Origin: Sphingosinicella sp. LHD-64
Lineage (GTDB): Bacteria > Pseudomonadota > Alphaproteobacteria > Sphingomonadales > Sphingomonadaceae
Direction: 5' to 3'
Length of the DNA stretch: 64,000 nucleotides
Assembly: GCF_031157375.1 (NCBI RefSeq)
Contig: NZ_JAVIFV010000001.1
Coordinates: forward strand, 124,001 to 188,000
Positions 42,479 through 51,141 of the stretch are shown here, in pieces. Numbering within the stretch: the stretch's first letter is position 1; every line of letters starts with the position of its first letter. Below the pieces are notes generated by a model that was not told the DNA's origin, ran no database searches, and saw only the letters and a list, made by a program, of their open reading frames with translations. A program made the translations under genes and the position numbers.

Positions 42479-43549
42479 ATGACCGCCTTCTTCCAATCCT
42501 GGCTCGGCTTCGGCTGGGGCTGGTTCGTCGCCAACCTCATCCTGATCCTCTTGATCGCGCTGCCGCTGATGCTGGCGGTCGCGATGATCATCTATGCCGA
42601 CCGCAAGATCTGGGCGGCGATGGCGCTGCGGCGCGGGCCCAACGTGGTCGGGCCGTTCGGCCTGCTGCAGAGCTTCGCCGACGGCCTCAAGGTCTTCCTC
42701 AAGGAGACGATCGTCCCGTCCAGCGCCAACCGGGCCTTGTTCCTGATCGCGCCGGTCATCACCTTCACCGTCGCGCTCATCGCCTGGGCGGTCATCCCGT
42801 TCGGACCGGGCATGGTGCTCGCCGACATTAATGTCGGCCTGCTCTACCTGCTCGCGGTCTCCTCGCTCGGCGTCTACGGGATCATCATCGCCGGCTGGGC
42901 GTCCAACTCGAAATACCCGTTTTACAGCGCGTTGCGTGCCGCCGCTCAGATGGTTTCATACGAAGTCTCGATCGGCTTCGTGCTGATTCCGGTCGTGCTC
43001 TGGGCGGGCACGTTCAGCCTGTCCGGCATCGTCGGCGCGCAGCAGGGCCATATCTTCGGCCTCGTCAACGGCTTCGGCTTCAACCCGCTGCTGTTCCCGC
43101 TGGCGGTGATCTTCCTGATCTCCGCCATGGCCGAGACCGCCCGCGCGCCGTTCGACCTGACCGAGGCGGAGAGCGAGCTCGTTGCCGGCTACCAGACCGA
43201 ATACAGCTCGATGAGCTTCGCGCTCTTCTGGCTCGGCGAATATGGCAATGTGCTGCTGATGTGCGGCATGAACGCCGTGCTGTTCTGGGGCGGCTGGCTG
43301 CCGCCACTGGACATCCCGATCCTTTACGATTTCCTGTTCAACGCCAGCATCACCGGCATGTTCTGGTTCTTCGCGAAGATCCTGTTCTTCTTCTTCGTGT
43401 TCAGCTGGGTGAAGGCCACCGTGCCGCGCTTCCGCTACGATCAGCTCATGCGGCTCGGCTGGAAGATCTTCCTGCCCATCTCGCTCATCTGGGTGTTCCT
43501 CGTGTCCGGATATCTGATGCTCCAGAAGCAGGGGATGCTGCCGTGGTAG
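42479..43549 (+). CDS. nuoH: NADH-quinone oxidoreductase subunit H
   Basis: A 356-residue membrane subunit with eight helices forming the quinone entry site. Motifs: [33 protein letters not shown] in the first loop, [27 protein letters not shown] (acidic loop), and [15 protein letters not shown]. Its TAG overlaps the beginning of nuoI. Confidence 0.97.
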   Translation: MTAFFQSWLGFGWGWFVANLILILLIALPLMLAVAMIIYADRKIWAAMALRRGPNVVGPFGLLQSFADGLKVFLKETIVPSSANRALFLIAPVITFTVALIAWAVIPFGPGMVLADINVGLLYLLAVSSLGVYGIIIAGWASNSKYPFYSALRAAAQMVSYEVSIGFVLIPVVLWAGTFSLSGIVGAQQGHIFGLVNGFGFNPLLFPLAVIFLISAMAETARAPFDLTEAESELVAGYQTEYSSMSFALFWLGEYGNVLLMCGMNAVLFWGGWLPPLDIPILYDFLFNASITGMFWFFAKILFFFFVFSWVKATVPRFRYDQLMRLGWKIFLPISLIWVFLVSGYLMLQKQGMLPW

Positions 43550-44025
43550 CCCACTGGATCAAGACCTTCACCCTCTGGGAGTTCGTGAAGGCGCACTGGC
43601 TGACCTTGAAGTATTTCTTCAAGCCCAAGGCGACGATCAACTATCCCTACGAGAAGAACCCGATCTCGCCCCGCTTCCGCGGCGAGCATGCGCTGCGGCG
43701 CTATCCGAACGGGGAAGAGCGCTGCATCGCGTGCAAGCTGTGCGAGGCGATCTGCCCCGCGCTGGCGATCACGATCGAGGCCGAGCCGCGCGCGGACGGC
43801 AGCCGGCGCACCACCCGCTACGACATCGACATGACCAAGTGCATCTATTGCGGCCTGTGCCAGGAGGCCTGCCCGGTCGATGCGATCGTCGAGGGGCCGA
43901 ACATGGACTTCGCCACCGAGACCCGCGAGGAGCTGATCTACGACAAGGCGAAGCTGCTCGAGAATGGCGACCGCTGGGAGCGCGCGCTCGCCGCGAACCT
44001 TGCCGCCGATGCGCCGTACCGGTAA
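43543..44025 (+). CDS. nuoI: NADH-quinone oxidoreductase subunit I
   Basis: A 160-residue peripheral subunit with two [4Fe-4S] clusters: [15 protein letters not shown] and [15 protein letters not shown] are the two CxxCxxCxxxCP motifs. A short amphipathic N-terminal helix docks to the membrane arm. Starts with GTG 43543, 7 bp inside nuoH. Length agrees with the family. Confidence 0.96.
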   Translation: MVAHWIKTFTLWEFVKAHWLTLKYFFKPKATINYPYEKNPISPRFRGEHALRRYPNGEERCIACKLCEAICPALAITIEAEPRADGSRRTTRYDIDMTKCIYCGLCQEACPVDAIVEGPNMDFATETREELIYDKAKLLENGDRWERALAANLAADAPYR

Positions 44026-44074
44026 GCGCCCATGCAGACTCGCACGTCATCCAACGGGGCCATGCAAAATCTTA

Positions 44075-44159
44075 CCGTCATCCCGGCGAAGGCCGGGATC
44101 TCAGGCAGAAAGAGACTCGGCCAAGTCGCCCGAGACCCCGGCCTTCGCTGGGGTGACGG
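44075..44159. repeat. Paired palindromic repeat (CATCCCGGCGAAGGCCGGGAT type)
   Basis: CGTCATCCCGGCGAAGGCCG and the inverted GACCCCGGCCTTCGCTGGGG ending TGACGG, 85 bp, between nuoI and nuoJ. Confidence 0.87.
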
Positions 44160-44174
44160 CCTGTTGGGGCCGTC

Positions 44175-44786
44175 ATGATCCAGGTCTTCACCTTCTACCT
44201 GTTCGCGACGCTCGTGATCGTCTCCGGCGTGATGACGATCGCCTCGCGCAACCCGGTCCATTCGGTGCTCTGGCTGATCCTCGCCTTCTTCAACGCGGCG
44301 GGCCTGTTCGTGCTGATCGGCGCCGAGTTCCTCGCCTTCCTGCTGGTCATCGTTTACGTCGGCGCGGTCGCGGTGCTGTTCCTGTTCGTGGTGATGATGC
44401 TCGACATCGATTTCAGCGAGTTGCGCGCGGGCATTTCCCAATATTGGTTCCCGAGCGTGATGCTCGCGCTGGCGCTGCTGGCGGAATTGGGCGCCGCCTT
44501 GCTCGCCCACAATGCCGGCGGCATCGACATCGCCGGGCGGACCGCGCCGACCCCGGCCGAGACCTCCAACATCGCCGCGCTCGGCCAGCTGCTCTACAGC
44601 CGCTACCTCTTCATCTTCGAGGCGGCGGGCCTGGTTCTCCTCGTCGCGATGATCGGCGCGATCGTGCTGACCCACCGCGCCCGCAAGGACACCCGGCCGC
44701 AGAAGATCTCCGATCAGGTCCGCCGCCGCCCGCAGGACGCGGTCGTCAACACGCAGCCGCCAGTGGGGCAGGGGGTCGAGCTGTGA
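44175..44786 (+). CDS. nuoJ: NADH-quinone oxidoreductase subunit J
   Basis: A 203-residue membrane subunit with five helices. It shows the VHSVLWLILAFFNAAGLFVL helix and ILLVIVYVGAVAVLFLFVVMML-like helix 3 (with the bulge that takes part in coupling). The soluble C-terminus is basic (HRARKDTRPQKISDQVRRR). The start ATG 44175 lies 15 bp after the preceding repeat. Confidence 0.95.
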   Translation: MIQVFTFYLFATLVIVSGVMTIASRNPVHSVLWLILAFFNAAGLFVLIGAEFLAFLLVIVYVGAVAVLFLFVVMMLDIDFSELRAGISQYWFPSVMLALALLAELGAALLAHNAGGIDIAGRTAPTPAETSNIAALGQLLYSRYLFIFEAAGLVLLVAMIGAIVLTHRARKDTRPQKISDQVRRRPQDAVVNTQPPVGQGVEL

Positions 44787-44796
44787 TTCACGTCGT

Positions 44797-44879
44797 CGTC
44801 ATGCCAGCGAAGGCTGGCATCTCAGGATCAGAAGTCTCGGAGGGGCTCCTTGAGACCCCAGCCTTCGCTGGGGCGACGG
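44797..44879. repeat. Paired palindromic repeat (CGTCATGCCAGC type)
   Basis: CGTCATGCCAGCGAAGGCTG and the inverted GACCCCAGCCTTCGCTGGGG ending CGACGG, 83 bp, between nuoJ and nuoK. Confidence 0.87.
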
Positions 44880-44895
44880 CATCGGAGATACCGTC

Positions 44896-45201
44896 GTGAT
44901 CGGCCTCGGCCACTACCTCGCCGTCGGCGCGATCCTGTTCGTGCTCGGCGTGCTCGGCATCTTCATCAACCGCAAGAACGTCATCGTCATCCTGATGGCG
45001 ATCGAGCTGATCCTGCTCGCCGTGAACATCAACCTCGTCGCCTTCTCCGCCTATCTGGGGGACATGGTCGGGCAGGTGTTCGCGATGTTCGTGCTCACCG
45101 TCGCGGCCGCGGAAGCCGCGATCGGCCTTGCCATCCTCGTCATCTACTTCCGCAACCGCGGCACGATCGCGGTCGACGACATCAACCAGATGAAGGGGTG
45201 A
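44896..45201 (+). CDS. nuoK: NADH-quinone oxidoreductase subunit K
   Basis: A 101-residue subunit with three helices and the two buried glutamates used in proton transfer ([16 protein letters not shown] and [15 protein letters not shown]). GTG start at 44896 with GGAG at 44885-44888. It is followed after 19 bp by another repeat. Confidence 0.95.
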   Translation: MIGLGHYLAVGAILFVLGVLGIFINRKNVIVILMAIELILLAVNINLVAFSAYLGDMVGQVFAMFVLTVAAAEAAIGLAILVIYFRNRGTIAVDDINQMKG

Positions 45202-45220
45202 CGAAGATGCAGCGCATATT

Positions 45221-45303
45221 CGTCATCCCGGCGAAGGCCGGGATCTCGGCGAGACCCGCCGTGACTTCTGGTCCTGAGTCCCCGGCCTTCGCCGGGGTGA
45301 CGG
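45221..45303. repeat. Paired palindromic repeat (CATCCCGGCGAAGGCCGGGAT type)
   Basis: CGTCATCCCGGCGAAGGCCG and the inverted GTCCCCGGCCTTCGCCGGGG ending TGACGG, 83 bp, between nuoK and nuoL. Confidence 0.87.
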
Positions 45304-45316
45304 GTGGGGCTGAATA

Positions 45317-47371
45317 ATGGTCCAGGCGATCGTCTTCCTGCCCCTGCTGGCGGCCATCATCGCGGGGCTCGGCAACCGCATGATCGGCAATTTTGCGGCC
45401 AAGCTCATCACGACCGGCGCGCTGTTCGTCGGCATGTTCCTGTCGTGGCCGATCTTCTTCGGCTTCATGGCGGGGACGGAGCACTCGCAGCTCCACCCGG
45501 TGCTGAACTTCATCCATTCGGGCGATCTCCAGGTGAGCTGGGCGCTCAGGGTCGACGCGCTCACTTCGGTGATGCTGGTGGTGGTGACGACCGTCTCGGC
45601 GCTCGTCCACCTCTACTCCTGGGGCTACATGGCGGAGGACGACAGCCAGCCGCGCTTCTTCGCCTATCTCTCGCTCTTCACCTTCGCGATGCTGATGCTG
45701 GTGACGGCGGACAATCTCGTCCAGATGTTCTTCGGCTGGGAAGGCGTCGGTCTCGCCTCCTACCTGCTCATCGGTTTCTGGTACCACAAGCCAAGCGCCA
45801 ATGCCGCGGCGATGAAGGCGTTCATCGTCAACCGCGTCGGCGATTTCGGCTTCAGCCTCGGCATCTTCGCGACCTTCCTGGTCTTCGGCACCGTCTCGAT
45901 CCCCGACATCCTCGCCGCCGCGCCGAACATGACCGGCTCGACGATCGGCTTCCTTGGTACGCGCATCGACACGATGACCCTGATCTGCATCCTGCTGTTC
46001 ATCGGCGCCTGCGGCAAATCGGCGCAGCTCGGCCTCCATACCTGGCTGCCGGACGCGATGGAAGGCCCGACCCCGGTCTCCGCCCTGATCCACGCCGCGA
46101 CCATGGTGACCGCCGGCGTGTTCATGGTCTGCCGCCTCTCGCCGATGTTCGAGACGAGCACGACCGCGATGGCGGTGGTGACCTTCGTCGGCGCGCTCAC
46201 CGCTTTGTTCGCGGCAACGGTCGGCACGGTCCAGAACGATATCAAGCGGGTGATCGCCTATTCGACCTGCTCGCAGCTCGGCTACATGTTCATGGCCGCG
46301 GGCGTCGGCGCCTATGGCGCGGCGATGTTCCACCTCTTCACCCACGCCTTCTTCAAGGCTTTGCTGTTCCTCGGCGCGGGCTCGGTCATCCACGCGATGC
46401 ACCACGAGCAGGACATGCGCTATTACGGGGGCCTCCGGAAGCACATCCCGCTGACCTTCTGGGCGATGACGATCGGCACGCTCGCCATCACCGGCGTCGG
46501 CATCTACTGGCTCCACGCAGGTTTTGCCGGCTTCCACTCCAAGGACGCGATCATCGAGGCCGCGTTCGCGAGCGGCGTGCCGTTCGGCGGCTTCGCCTTC
46601 TTCATCGCCGTGTTCGCGGCGCTGCTGACCAGCTTCTACAGCTGGCGCCTGGTGTTCCTGACCTTCTTCGGCAAGCCGCGCTGGACCCAGTCCGAGCATA
46701 TCCAGCACGCGCTCCACGGCGATCATCACGATCATCCGGACGCCGAGGATGCCGGCCACGACACCCATGCGCACGAGGCCGGCGCCCACCAGATGACGGA
46801 AGGCACCGGCGGCTATCATCCGCACGAGAGCCCGTGGTCGATGCTGATCCCGCTCGCCTTGCTTTCGGTCGGCGCGATCTTCGCCGGCTATGTGTTCACC
46901 GCCTTCTTCATCGATGCAGAGCAGGGCGTGCACTTCTGGGGCGGCTCGATCGCCTTCGACAGCCATCTGATGCATGCGATGCATGAGGTGCCGCTCTGGG
47001 TGAAGCTGTCGCCGGCGGTGGTGATGCTGATCGGCCTCGGCATCGCCTTCTACGCCTATATCCGCAACACGGCCTTCCCGGCGGCGTTCGCGAGCCATTT
47101 CGACGTCCTGTACCGCTTCCTGCTCAACAAGTGGTATTTCGACGAGCTGTTCCACGCGATCTTCGTCCGCCCGGCCGTCTGGCTCGGCCGCTTCTTCTGG
47201 AAGCGCGGCGACGAGGGGACGATCGACCGGTTCGGCCCGAACGGCTTCGCCGCCGCGATCGCGACCGGCACGAAGCTCACCGCCCGGTTCCAGACCGGCT
47301 ATGTCTACAGCTACGCGCTGGTGATGCTGCTCGGCGTCGCCGCCGCCACCACCTGGGCGATGGCGCACTAA
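45317..47371 (+). CDS. nuoL: NADH-quinone oxidoreductase subunit L
   Basis: A 684-residue antiporter-like proton-pumping subunit with about 16 helices and the long lateral helix at the C-terminus. Conserved parts: [28 protein letters not shown] (charged Glu), [38 protein letters not shown], and [17 protein letters not shown] His-rich loop ([23 protein letters not shown]) near residue 475 is a local feature. Starts 13 bp after a repeat; nuoM follows 1 bp after its stop. Confidence 0.97.
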   Translation: MVQAIVFLPLLAAIIAGLGNRMIGNFAAKLITTGALFVGMFLSWPIFFGFMAGTEHSQLHPVLNFIHSGDLQVSWALRVDALTSVMLVVVTTVSALVHLYSWGYMAEDDSQPRFFAYLSLFTFAMLMLVTADNLVQMFFGWEGVGLASYLLIGFWYHKPSANAAAMKAFIVNRVGDFGFSLGIFATFLVFGTVSIPDILAAAPNMTGSTIGFLGTRIDTMTLICILLFIGACGKSAQLGLHTWLPDAMEGPTPVSALIHAATMVTAGVFMVCRLSPMFETSTTAMAVVTFVGALTALFAATVGTVQNDIKRVIAYSTCSQLGYMFMAAGVGAYGAAMFHLFTHAFFKALLFLGAGSVIHAMHHEQDMRYYGGLRKHIPLTFWAMTIGTLAITGVGIYWLHAGFAGFHSKDAIIEAAFASGVPFGGFAFFIAVFAALLTSFYSWRLVFLTFFGKPRWTQSEHIQHALHGDHHDHPDAEDAGHDTHAHEAGAHQMTEGTGGYHPHESPWSMLIPLALLSVGAIFAGYVFTAFFIDAEQGVHFWGGSIAFDSHLMHAMHEVPLWVKLSPAVVMLIGLGIAFYAYIRNTAFPAAFASHFDVLYRFLLNKWYFDELFHAIFVRPAVWLGRFFWKRGDEGTIDRFGPNGFAAAIATGTKLTARFQTGYVYSYALVMLLGVAAATTWAMAH

Positions 47372-47372
47372 G

Positions 47373-48899
47373 ATGGACGGCTTCCCTATTCTCTCCGCGA
47401 TCCTCGCGCTGCCGCTGCTCGGTGCGGTGGCCTGCCTCGTCAGCAGCGCCGCGGCCGCCCGCTGGATCGCGCTCGTCACCACGCTGGCGACGCTGGCGCT
47501 CTGCATTGGCCTGTGGGCGACCTACCAGATCGGCGGGCCGCAATGGCAGTTCGTCGAGGATGCCGCGTTGTTCGGCAACGCCTTCCGCTGGGCGCTCGGC
47601 ATCGACGGCATCGCGCTGCTGCTGATCGTGCTGACCGCCTTCCTGATGCCGATCTGCATCGCCGCCTCCTGGGAGGCGATCGACCGGCGCGTGCCCGAAT
47701 ATATGGCGCTGTTCCTGTTCATGGAGGTGCTGATGCTCGGCACGTTCATGGCGCAGGACATCTTCCTCTTCTACATCTTCTTCGAGGCCGGCCTCATCCC
47801 GATGTACCTCATCATCGGCATCTGGGGCGGCGCCAACCGGATCTACGCGGCCTACAAGTTCTTCCTCTACACATTGCTCGGATCGGTGCTGATGCTGATC
47901 GCGATGCTGTGGATGGTGAACTACGCTGAGAGCACCTCGATCCCGGTCCTGCTCAACACCGATTTCCCGCCCCAGGCGCAGACCCTGCTCTGGCTCGCCT
48001 TCTTCGCCAGCTTCGCGGTCAAGATGCCGATGTGGCCGTTCCACACCTGGCTGCCCGACGCGCACGTCCAGGCGCCGACCGCCGGCTCGGTGATCCTCGC
48101 CGGCGTGCTCTTGAAGCTTGGCGGCTACGGCTTTGTCCGCTTCTCGCTGCCGATGTTCCCGGAAGCCTCGGCCCAGCTTGTCTGGGTCGTCTTCGGCCTG
48201 TCGATGGCCGCCGTCGTGCTGACCTCGCTGATCGCGCTGGTCCAGCAGGACATGAAGAAGCTGATCGCCTATTCGTCGGTCGCCCACATGGCGTTCGTCA
48301 CCGCCGGCATCTTCACCTTCAACCGGCAGGGGATCGAGGGCGGGCTCGTCGTCATGCTTTCGCACGGCCTGGTCTCGGGCGCGCTCTTCCTGTGCGTCGG
48401 CGTGGTCTACGACCGGCTGCACAGCCGCGACATCGACAAATATGGCGGCCTCTCGAACAACATGCCCGCCTATGCCCTGTTCTTCATGGTCTTCACCATG
48501 GCCGCGGTCGCGCTCCCCGGCACCTCCGGCTTCGTCGGCGAGTTCCTCGCGCTGGTCGGCGCCTATGAAGCGAATAGCTGGCTGGCCGCGGTGCTGACCA
48601 CCGGCATCATCCTCGGCGCCGCCTACATGCTGCTGCTCTACTGGCGCATCGCCTTCGGCACGGCACGGACCGAGGAGGCGGCGAAGCTGCCGGACCTCAC
48701 CAGGCGCGAATGGGCGATGATGGCGCCGATCGCTGCCGTCGTCCTGTGGATGGGAGTCTATCCGGAGAGCTTCCTCGCCCCGATGCGCCAGGACGTCGCC
48801 GTCCTGCTCGAGCGCGTCGCCCGCGCCGCGCCGGAGGGCGATGCCCATGTCACCGCCGGCGCGCCGGCTCCGGCTGCGCATGAAGGGGAGGCACACTGA
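47373..48899 (+). CDS. nuoM: NADH-quinone oxidoreductase subunit M
   Basis: A 508-residue antiporter-like subunit with 14 helices. The key loop KMPMWPFHTWLPDAHVQAPTAGSVILAGVLLKLGGYG and the lysine/acid pairs (FFEAGLIPMYLIIGIWGG with its Glu, KKLIAYSSVAHM) are present. A C-terminal Ala/His-rich tail follows the last helix. It starts 1 bp after nuoL. Confidence 0.97.
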   Translation: MDGFPILSAILALPLLGAVACLVSSAAAARWIALVTTLATLALCIGLWATYQIGGPQWQFVEDAALFGNAFRWALGIDGIALLLIVLTAFLMPICIAASWEAIDRRVPEYMALFLFMEVLMLGTFMAQDIFLFYIFFEAGLIPMYLIIGIWGGANRIYAAYKFFLYTLLGSVLMLIAMLWMVNYAESTSIPVLLNTDFPPQAQTLLWLAFFASFAVKMPMWPFHTWLPDAHVQAPTAGSVILAGVLLKLGGYGFVRFSLPMFPEASAQLVWVVFGLSMAAVVLTSLIALVQQDMKKLIAYSSVAHMAFVTAGIFTFNRQGIEGGLVVMLSHGLVSGALFLCVGVVYDRLHSRDIDKYGGLSNNMPAYALFFMVFTMAAVALPGTSGFVGEFLALVGAYEANSWLAAVLTTGIILGAAYMLLLYWRIAFGTARTEEAAKLPDLTRREWAMMAPIAAVVLWMGVYPESFLAPMRQDVAVLLERVARAAPEGDAHVTAGAPAPAAHEGEAH

Positions 48900-48916
48900 T
48901 GTGTAACCCCCGCTCC

Positions 48917-48994
48917 CGTCATCCCAGCGAAAGCTGGGATCTCCCTTCTTTTTTGAGCGAAGGCAAAGAGATTCCAGCTTTCGCTGGAATGACG
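48917..48994. repeat. Paired palindromic repeat (CATCCCAGCGAAAGCTGGGAT type)
   Basis: CGTCATCCCAGCGAAAGCTG and the inverted GATTCCAGCTTTCGCTGGAA ending TGACG, 78 bp, between nuoM and nuoN. Confidence 0.87.
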
Positions 48995-49014
48995 AGAGAT
49001 CGGGAATCGCGGTC

Positions 49015-50451
49015 ATGATGAACGACTTCCTTCTCGTCCTCCCCGAGCTGATCCTGACGGTCTCGGGCCTGATCCTGATGATGATCGCCGCCTGGGCGGG
49101 CGACCGCGCCGCCCCGGCGCTGACTTGGGCGGCGATCCTGACGCTGGCAACGGCGGCCGCCTTCCTGCCCGGCCTCGCCAGCCCGGGCGGCAGCGCCTTC
49201 CACAACCTGTTCGCCGCCGATCCGTTCGCGGCCTACACCAAGGTCATCGTCTACCTCGCCGCCATCGTCTCGCTGTTCGCGGCGATGAGCTGGTTCGGCC
49301 GCGACCGCGACTATCGCGCCGAATATCCGGTACTGGTGCTGTTCGCGGTGGTCGGCATGGGCATGATGGTCTCGGCCAGCGACCTGCTCACCCTCTATGT
49401 CGGCCTCGAGCTGCAGAGCCTCGCCGCCTACGTCCTCGCCGCCTTCCAGCGCACCGACAGCCGCTCCTCCGAGGCCGGCCTCAAATATTTCGTCCTCGGC
49501 GCTTTGGCCTCGGGCATCCTGCTCTACGGCATCTCGCTGCTTTACGGCTTCACCGGCACGACCGGCTTCGACGGCATCGCCGCCGCGCTCGGCAATGACG
49601 GCGTCTCGACCGCCGAATTGTTCGGCCTGGTCTTCGTTCTTGCCGGCCTCGCCTTCAAGATCAGCGCCGTCCCGTTCCACATGTGGACGCCGGACGTCTA
49701 CGAGGGCGCGCCGACCCCGGTCACCGCCTTCTTCGCCTCGGCTCCCAAGGTCGCGGCGATGGCGCTGCTGGTCCGCGTCGCGGTCGAGGCGATGGGCCCG
49801 GCCGCGGGCGAATGGCGCCAGATCGTGATCTTCACCGCGCTGGCCTCGACCATCCTCGGCGGCGTCGCGGCGATCGGCCAGAAGAACATCAAGCGCCTGC
49901 TCGCCTACTCCTCGATCAACAATATCGGTTTCGCCCTGGTCGGCCTCGCCGCCGCCACGCCGGAAGGGGCGGCGGCCGTGATGTTCTACATGACGGTCTA
50001 TGTCGTGATGACGCTCGGCGCCTTCCTCGTCGTGCTGCGCATGCGCGACGCCAACGATCAGCCGGTCGAGACGATCGCCTCATTGTCCGGCCTGTCGCGC
50101 ACCCGGCCGATGCTGGCGATGGCGATGGCGATCTTCATGTTCAGCCTCGCCGGCATCCCGCCGCTCTTCGGCTTCTGGCCGAAGTTCCTGGTCTTCCAGG
50201 CGGCGGTCGCGGCGGACCTCACCTGGCTCGCGGCCGTGTCGATCGCGACCTCGGTGATCAGCGCCTTCTATTACATCATGATCGTCAAGATGATGTATTT
50301 CGACGAGCCCGCGCCGGCCTTCGCCGAGACCCGCGAGCCGGTCGGCGCGGGTCTCATCCTCGCCTCGGCCCTGTTCGTCTCGCCGCTCGGCTATCTCGCG
50401 ATCCCGGCGCTCAGCGCCGCCACCCTCGCGGCGGCGTGGTCGTTGTTCTGA
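49015..50451 (+). CDS. nuoN: NADH-quinone oxidoreductase subunit N
   Basis: A 478-residue antiporter-like subunit, last of the nuo set. Seen: YVGLELQSLAAYVLAAFQRTDSRSSEAGLKYFVLGALASG, FKISAVPFHMWTPDVYEGAPTPVTAFFASAPKVAA and KRLLAYSSINNIGFAL. 14 helices expected. The end overlaps the start of birA by 16 bp, which links biotin ligase expression to this operon. Confidence 0.97.
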   Translation: MMNDFLLVLPELILTVSGLILMMIAAWAGDRAAPALTWAAILTLATAAAFLPGLASPGGSAFHNLFAADPFAAYTKVIVYLAAIVSLFAAMSWFGRDRDYRAEYPVLVLFAVVGMGMMVSASDLLTLYVGLELQSLAAYVLAAFQRTDSRSSEAGLKYFVLGALASGILLYGISLLYGFTGTTGFDGIAAALGNDGVSTAELFGLVFVLAGLAFKISAVPFHMWTPDVYEGAPTPVTAFFASAPKVAAMALLVRVAVEAMGPAAGEWRQIVIFTALASTILGGVAAIGQKNIKRLLAYSSINNIGFALVGLAAATPEGAAAVMFYMTVYVVMTLGAFLVVLRMRDANDQPVETIASLSGLSRTRPMLAMAMAIFMFSLAGIPPLFGFWPKFLVFQAAVAADLTWLAAVSIATSVISAFYYIMIVKMMYFDEPAPAFAETREPVGAGLILASALFVSPLGYLAIPALSAATLAAAWSLF

Positions 50452-51131
50452 TCCGCACGGTCGAAGAGACCGGCTCGACCAACGACGATGTCGCGGCGCT
50501 GGCCCGCGAGGGTGCGCCGGAGGGCGCGTGGCTGCGCGCCGAACGCCAGACCGGCGGCCGCGGGCGGCAGGGCAGGGCCTGGCAGTCCCCGCCCGGCAAT
50601 CTCTACGCCAGCACGCTCGTCCGCCTCGCGCCCGGCGACCCGCCGGCCCCGACGCTGGCGCTGGTCGCCGCCGTCGCCCTGCACGAGGCGGTGTCGCTCC
50701 ACGCCCATTGCGTCCAGGTCAAATGGCCCAACGACCTCATCGTCCACGGCGCCAAGCTCGCCGGCATCCTGCTCGAGCGGCACGACGAGGCGGTGGTGAT
50801 CGGCTTCGGCGTCAATCTCGCGCACCACCCCGATCTTCCCGACCGCCCGGCGACCAGCATCGCCACGCTCGCCGGCGCCGCGCCCGATCCGGCGACCTTC
50901 GCCGAAACCCTCGCCGAGATCTTCGCCCGCTGGCTGCTGCGCTGGCGGGGCGAAGGCATCGCGCCTGTCCGCAAGGCCTGGCTGGCCGCCGCCCATCCCA
51001 TGGGAACGGCGCTCGCCACGTCGGAAGGCGAGGGGCTGTTCGACGGCCTGGACGAGGCCGGCGCGCTCAGGCTGCGCTTGCCGGACGGCACCGCGCGCGT
51101 CATCCATGCCGGCGACGTCTTCCTGCTGTGA
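50436..51131 (+). CDS. birA: Biotin-[acetyl-CoA-carboxylase] ligase
   Basis: A 231-residue ligase activating biotin with ATP and attaching it to carboxylase lysine. Motifs: ETGSTNDD, AERQTGGRGRQGRAWQSPPGNLY (biotinyl-AMP loop), VKWPNDLIVHGAKLAGILLE and FGVNL. It lacks the N-terminal DNA-binding domain of bifunctional BirA, so it should not repress bio genes. Start GTG 50436 lies inside nuoN; nuo-N/birA adjacency is common in this group. Confidence 0.92.
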   Translation: MVVVLIRTVEETGSTNDDVAALAREGAPEGAWLRAERQTGGRGRQGRAWQSPPGNLYASTLVRLAPGDPPAPTLALVAAVALHEAVSLHAHCVQVKWPNDLIVHGAKLAGILLERHDEAVVIGFGVNLAHHPDLPDRPATSIATLAGAAPDPATFAETLAEIFARWLLRWRGEGIAPVRKAWLAAAHPMGTALATSEGEGLFDGLDEAGALRLRLPDGTARVIHAGDVFLL

Positions 51132-51141
51132 GACCCCCGCG

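Noticed and set aside
45182-47506. Long antisense frames over nuoL and nuoM (also 47277-49205)
   Set aside because: Composition is dominated by Arg, Glu, His and Asp as expected from antisense of membrane proteins. No family pattern and no ribosome binding site.
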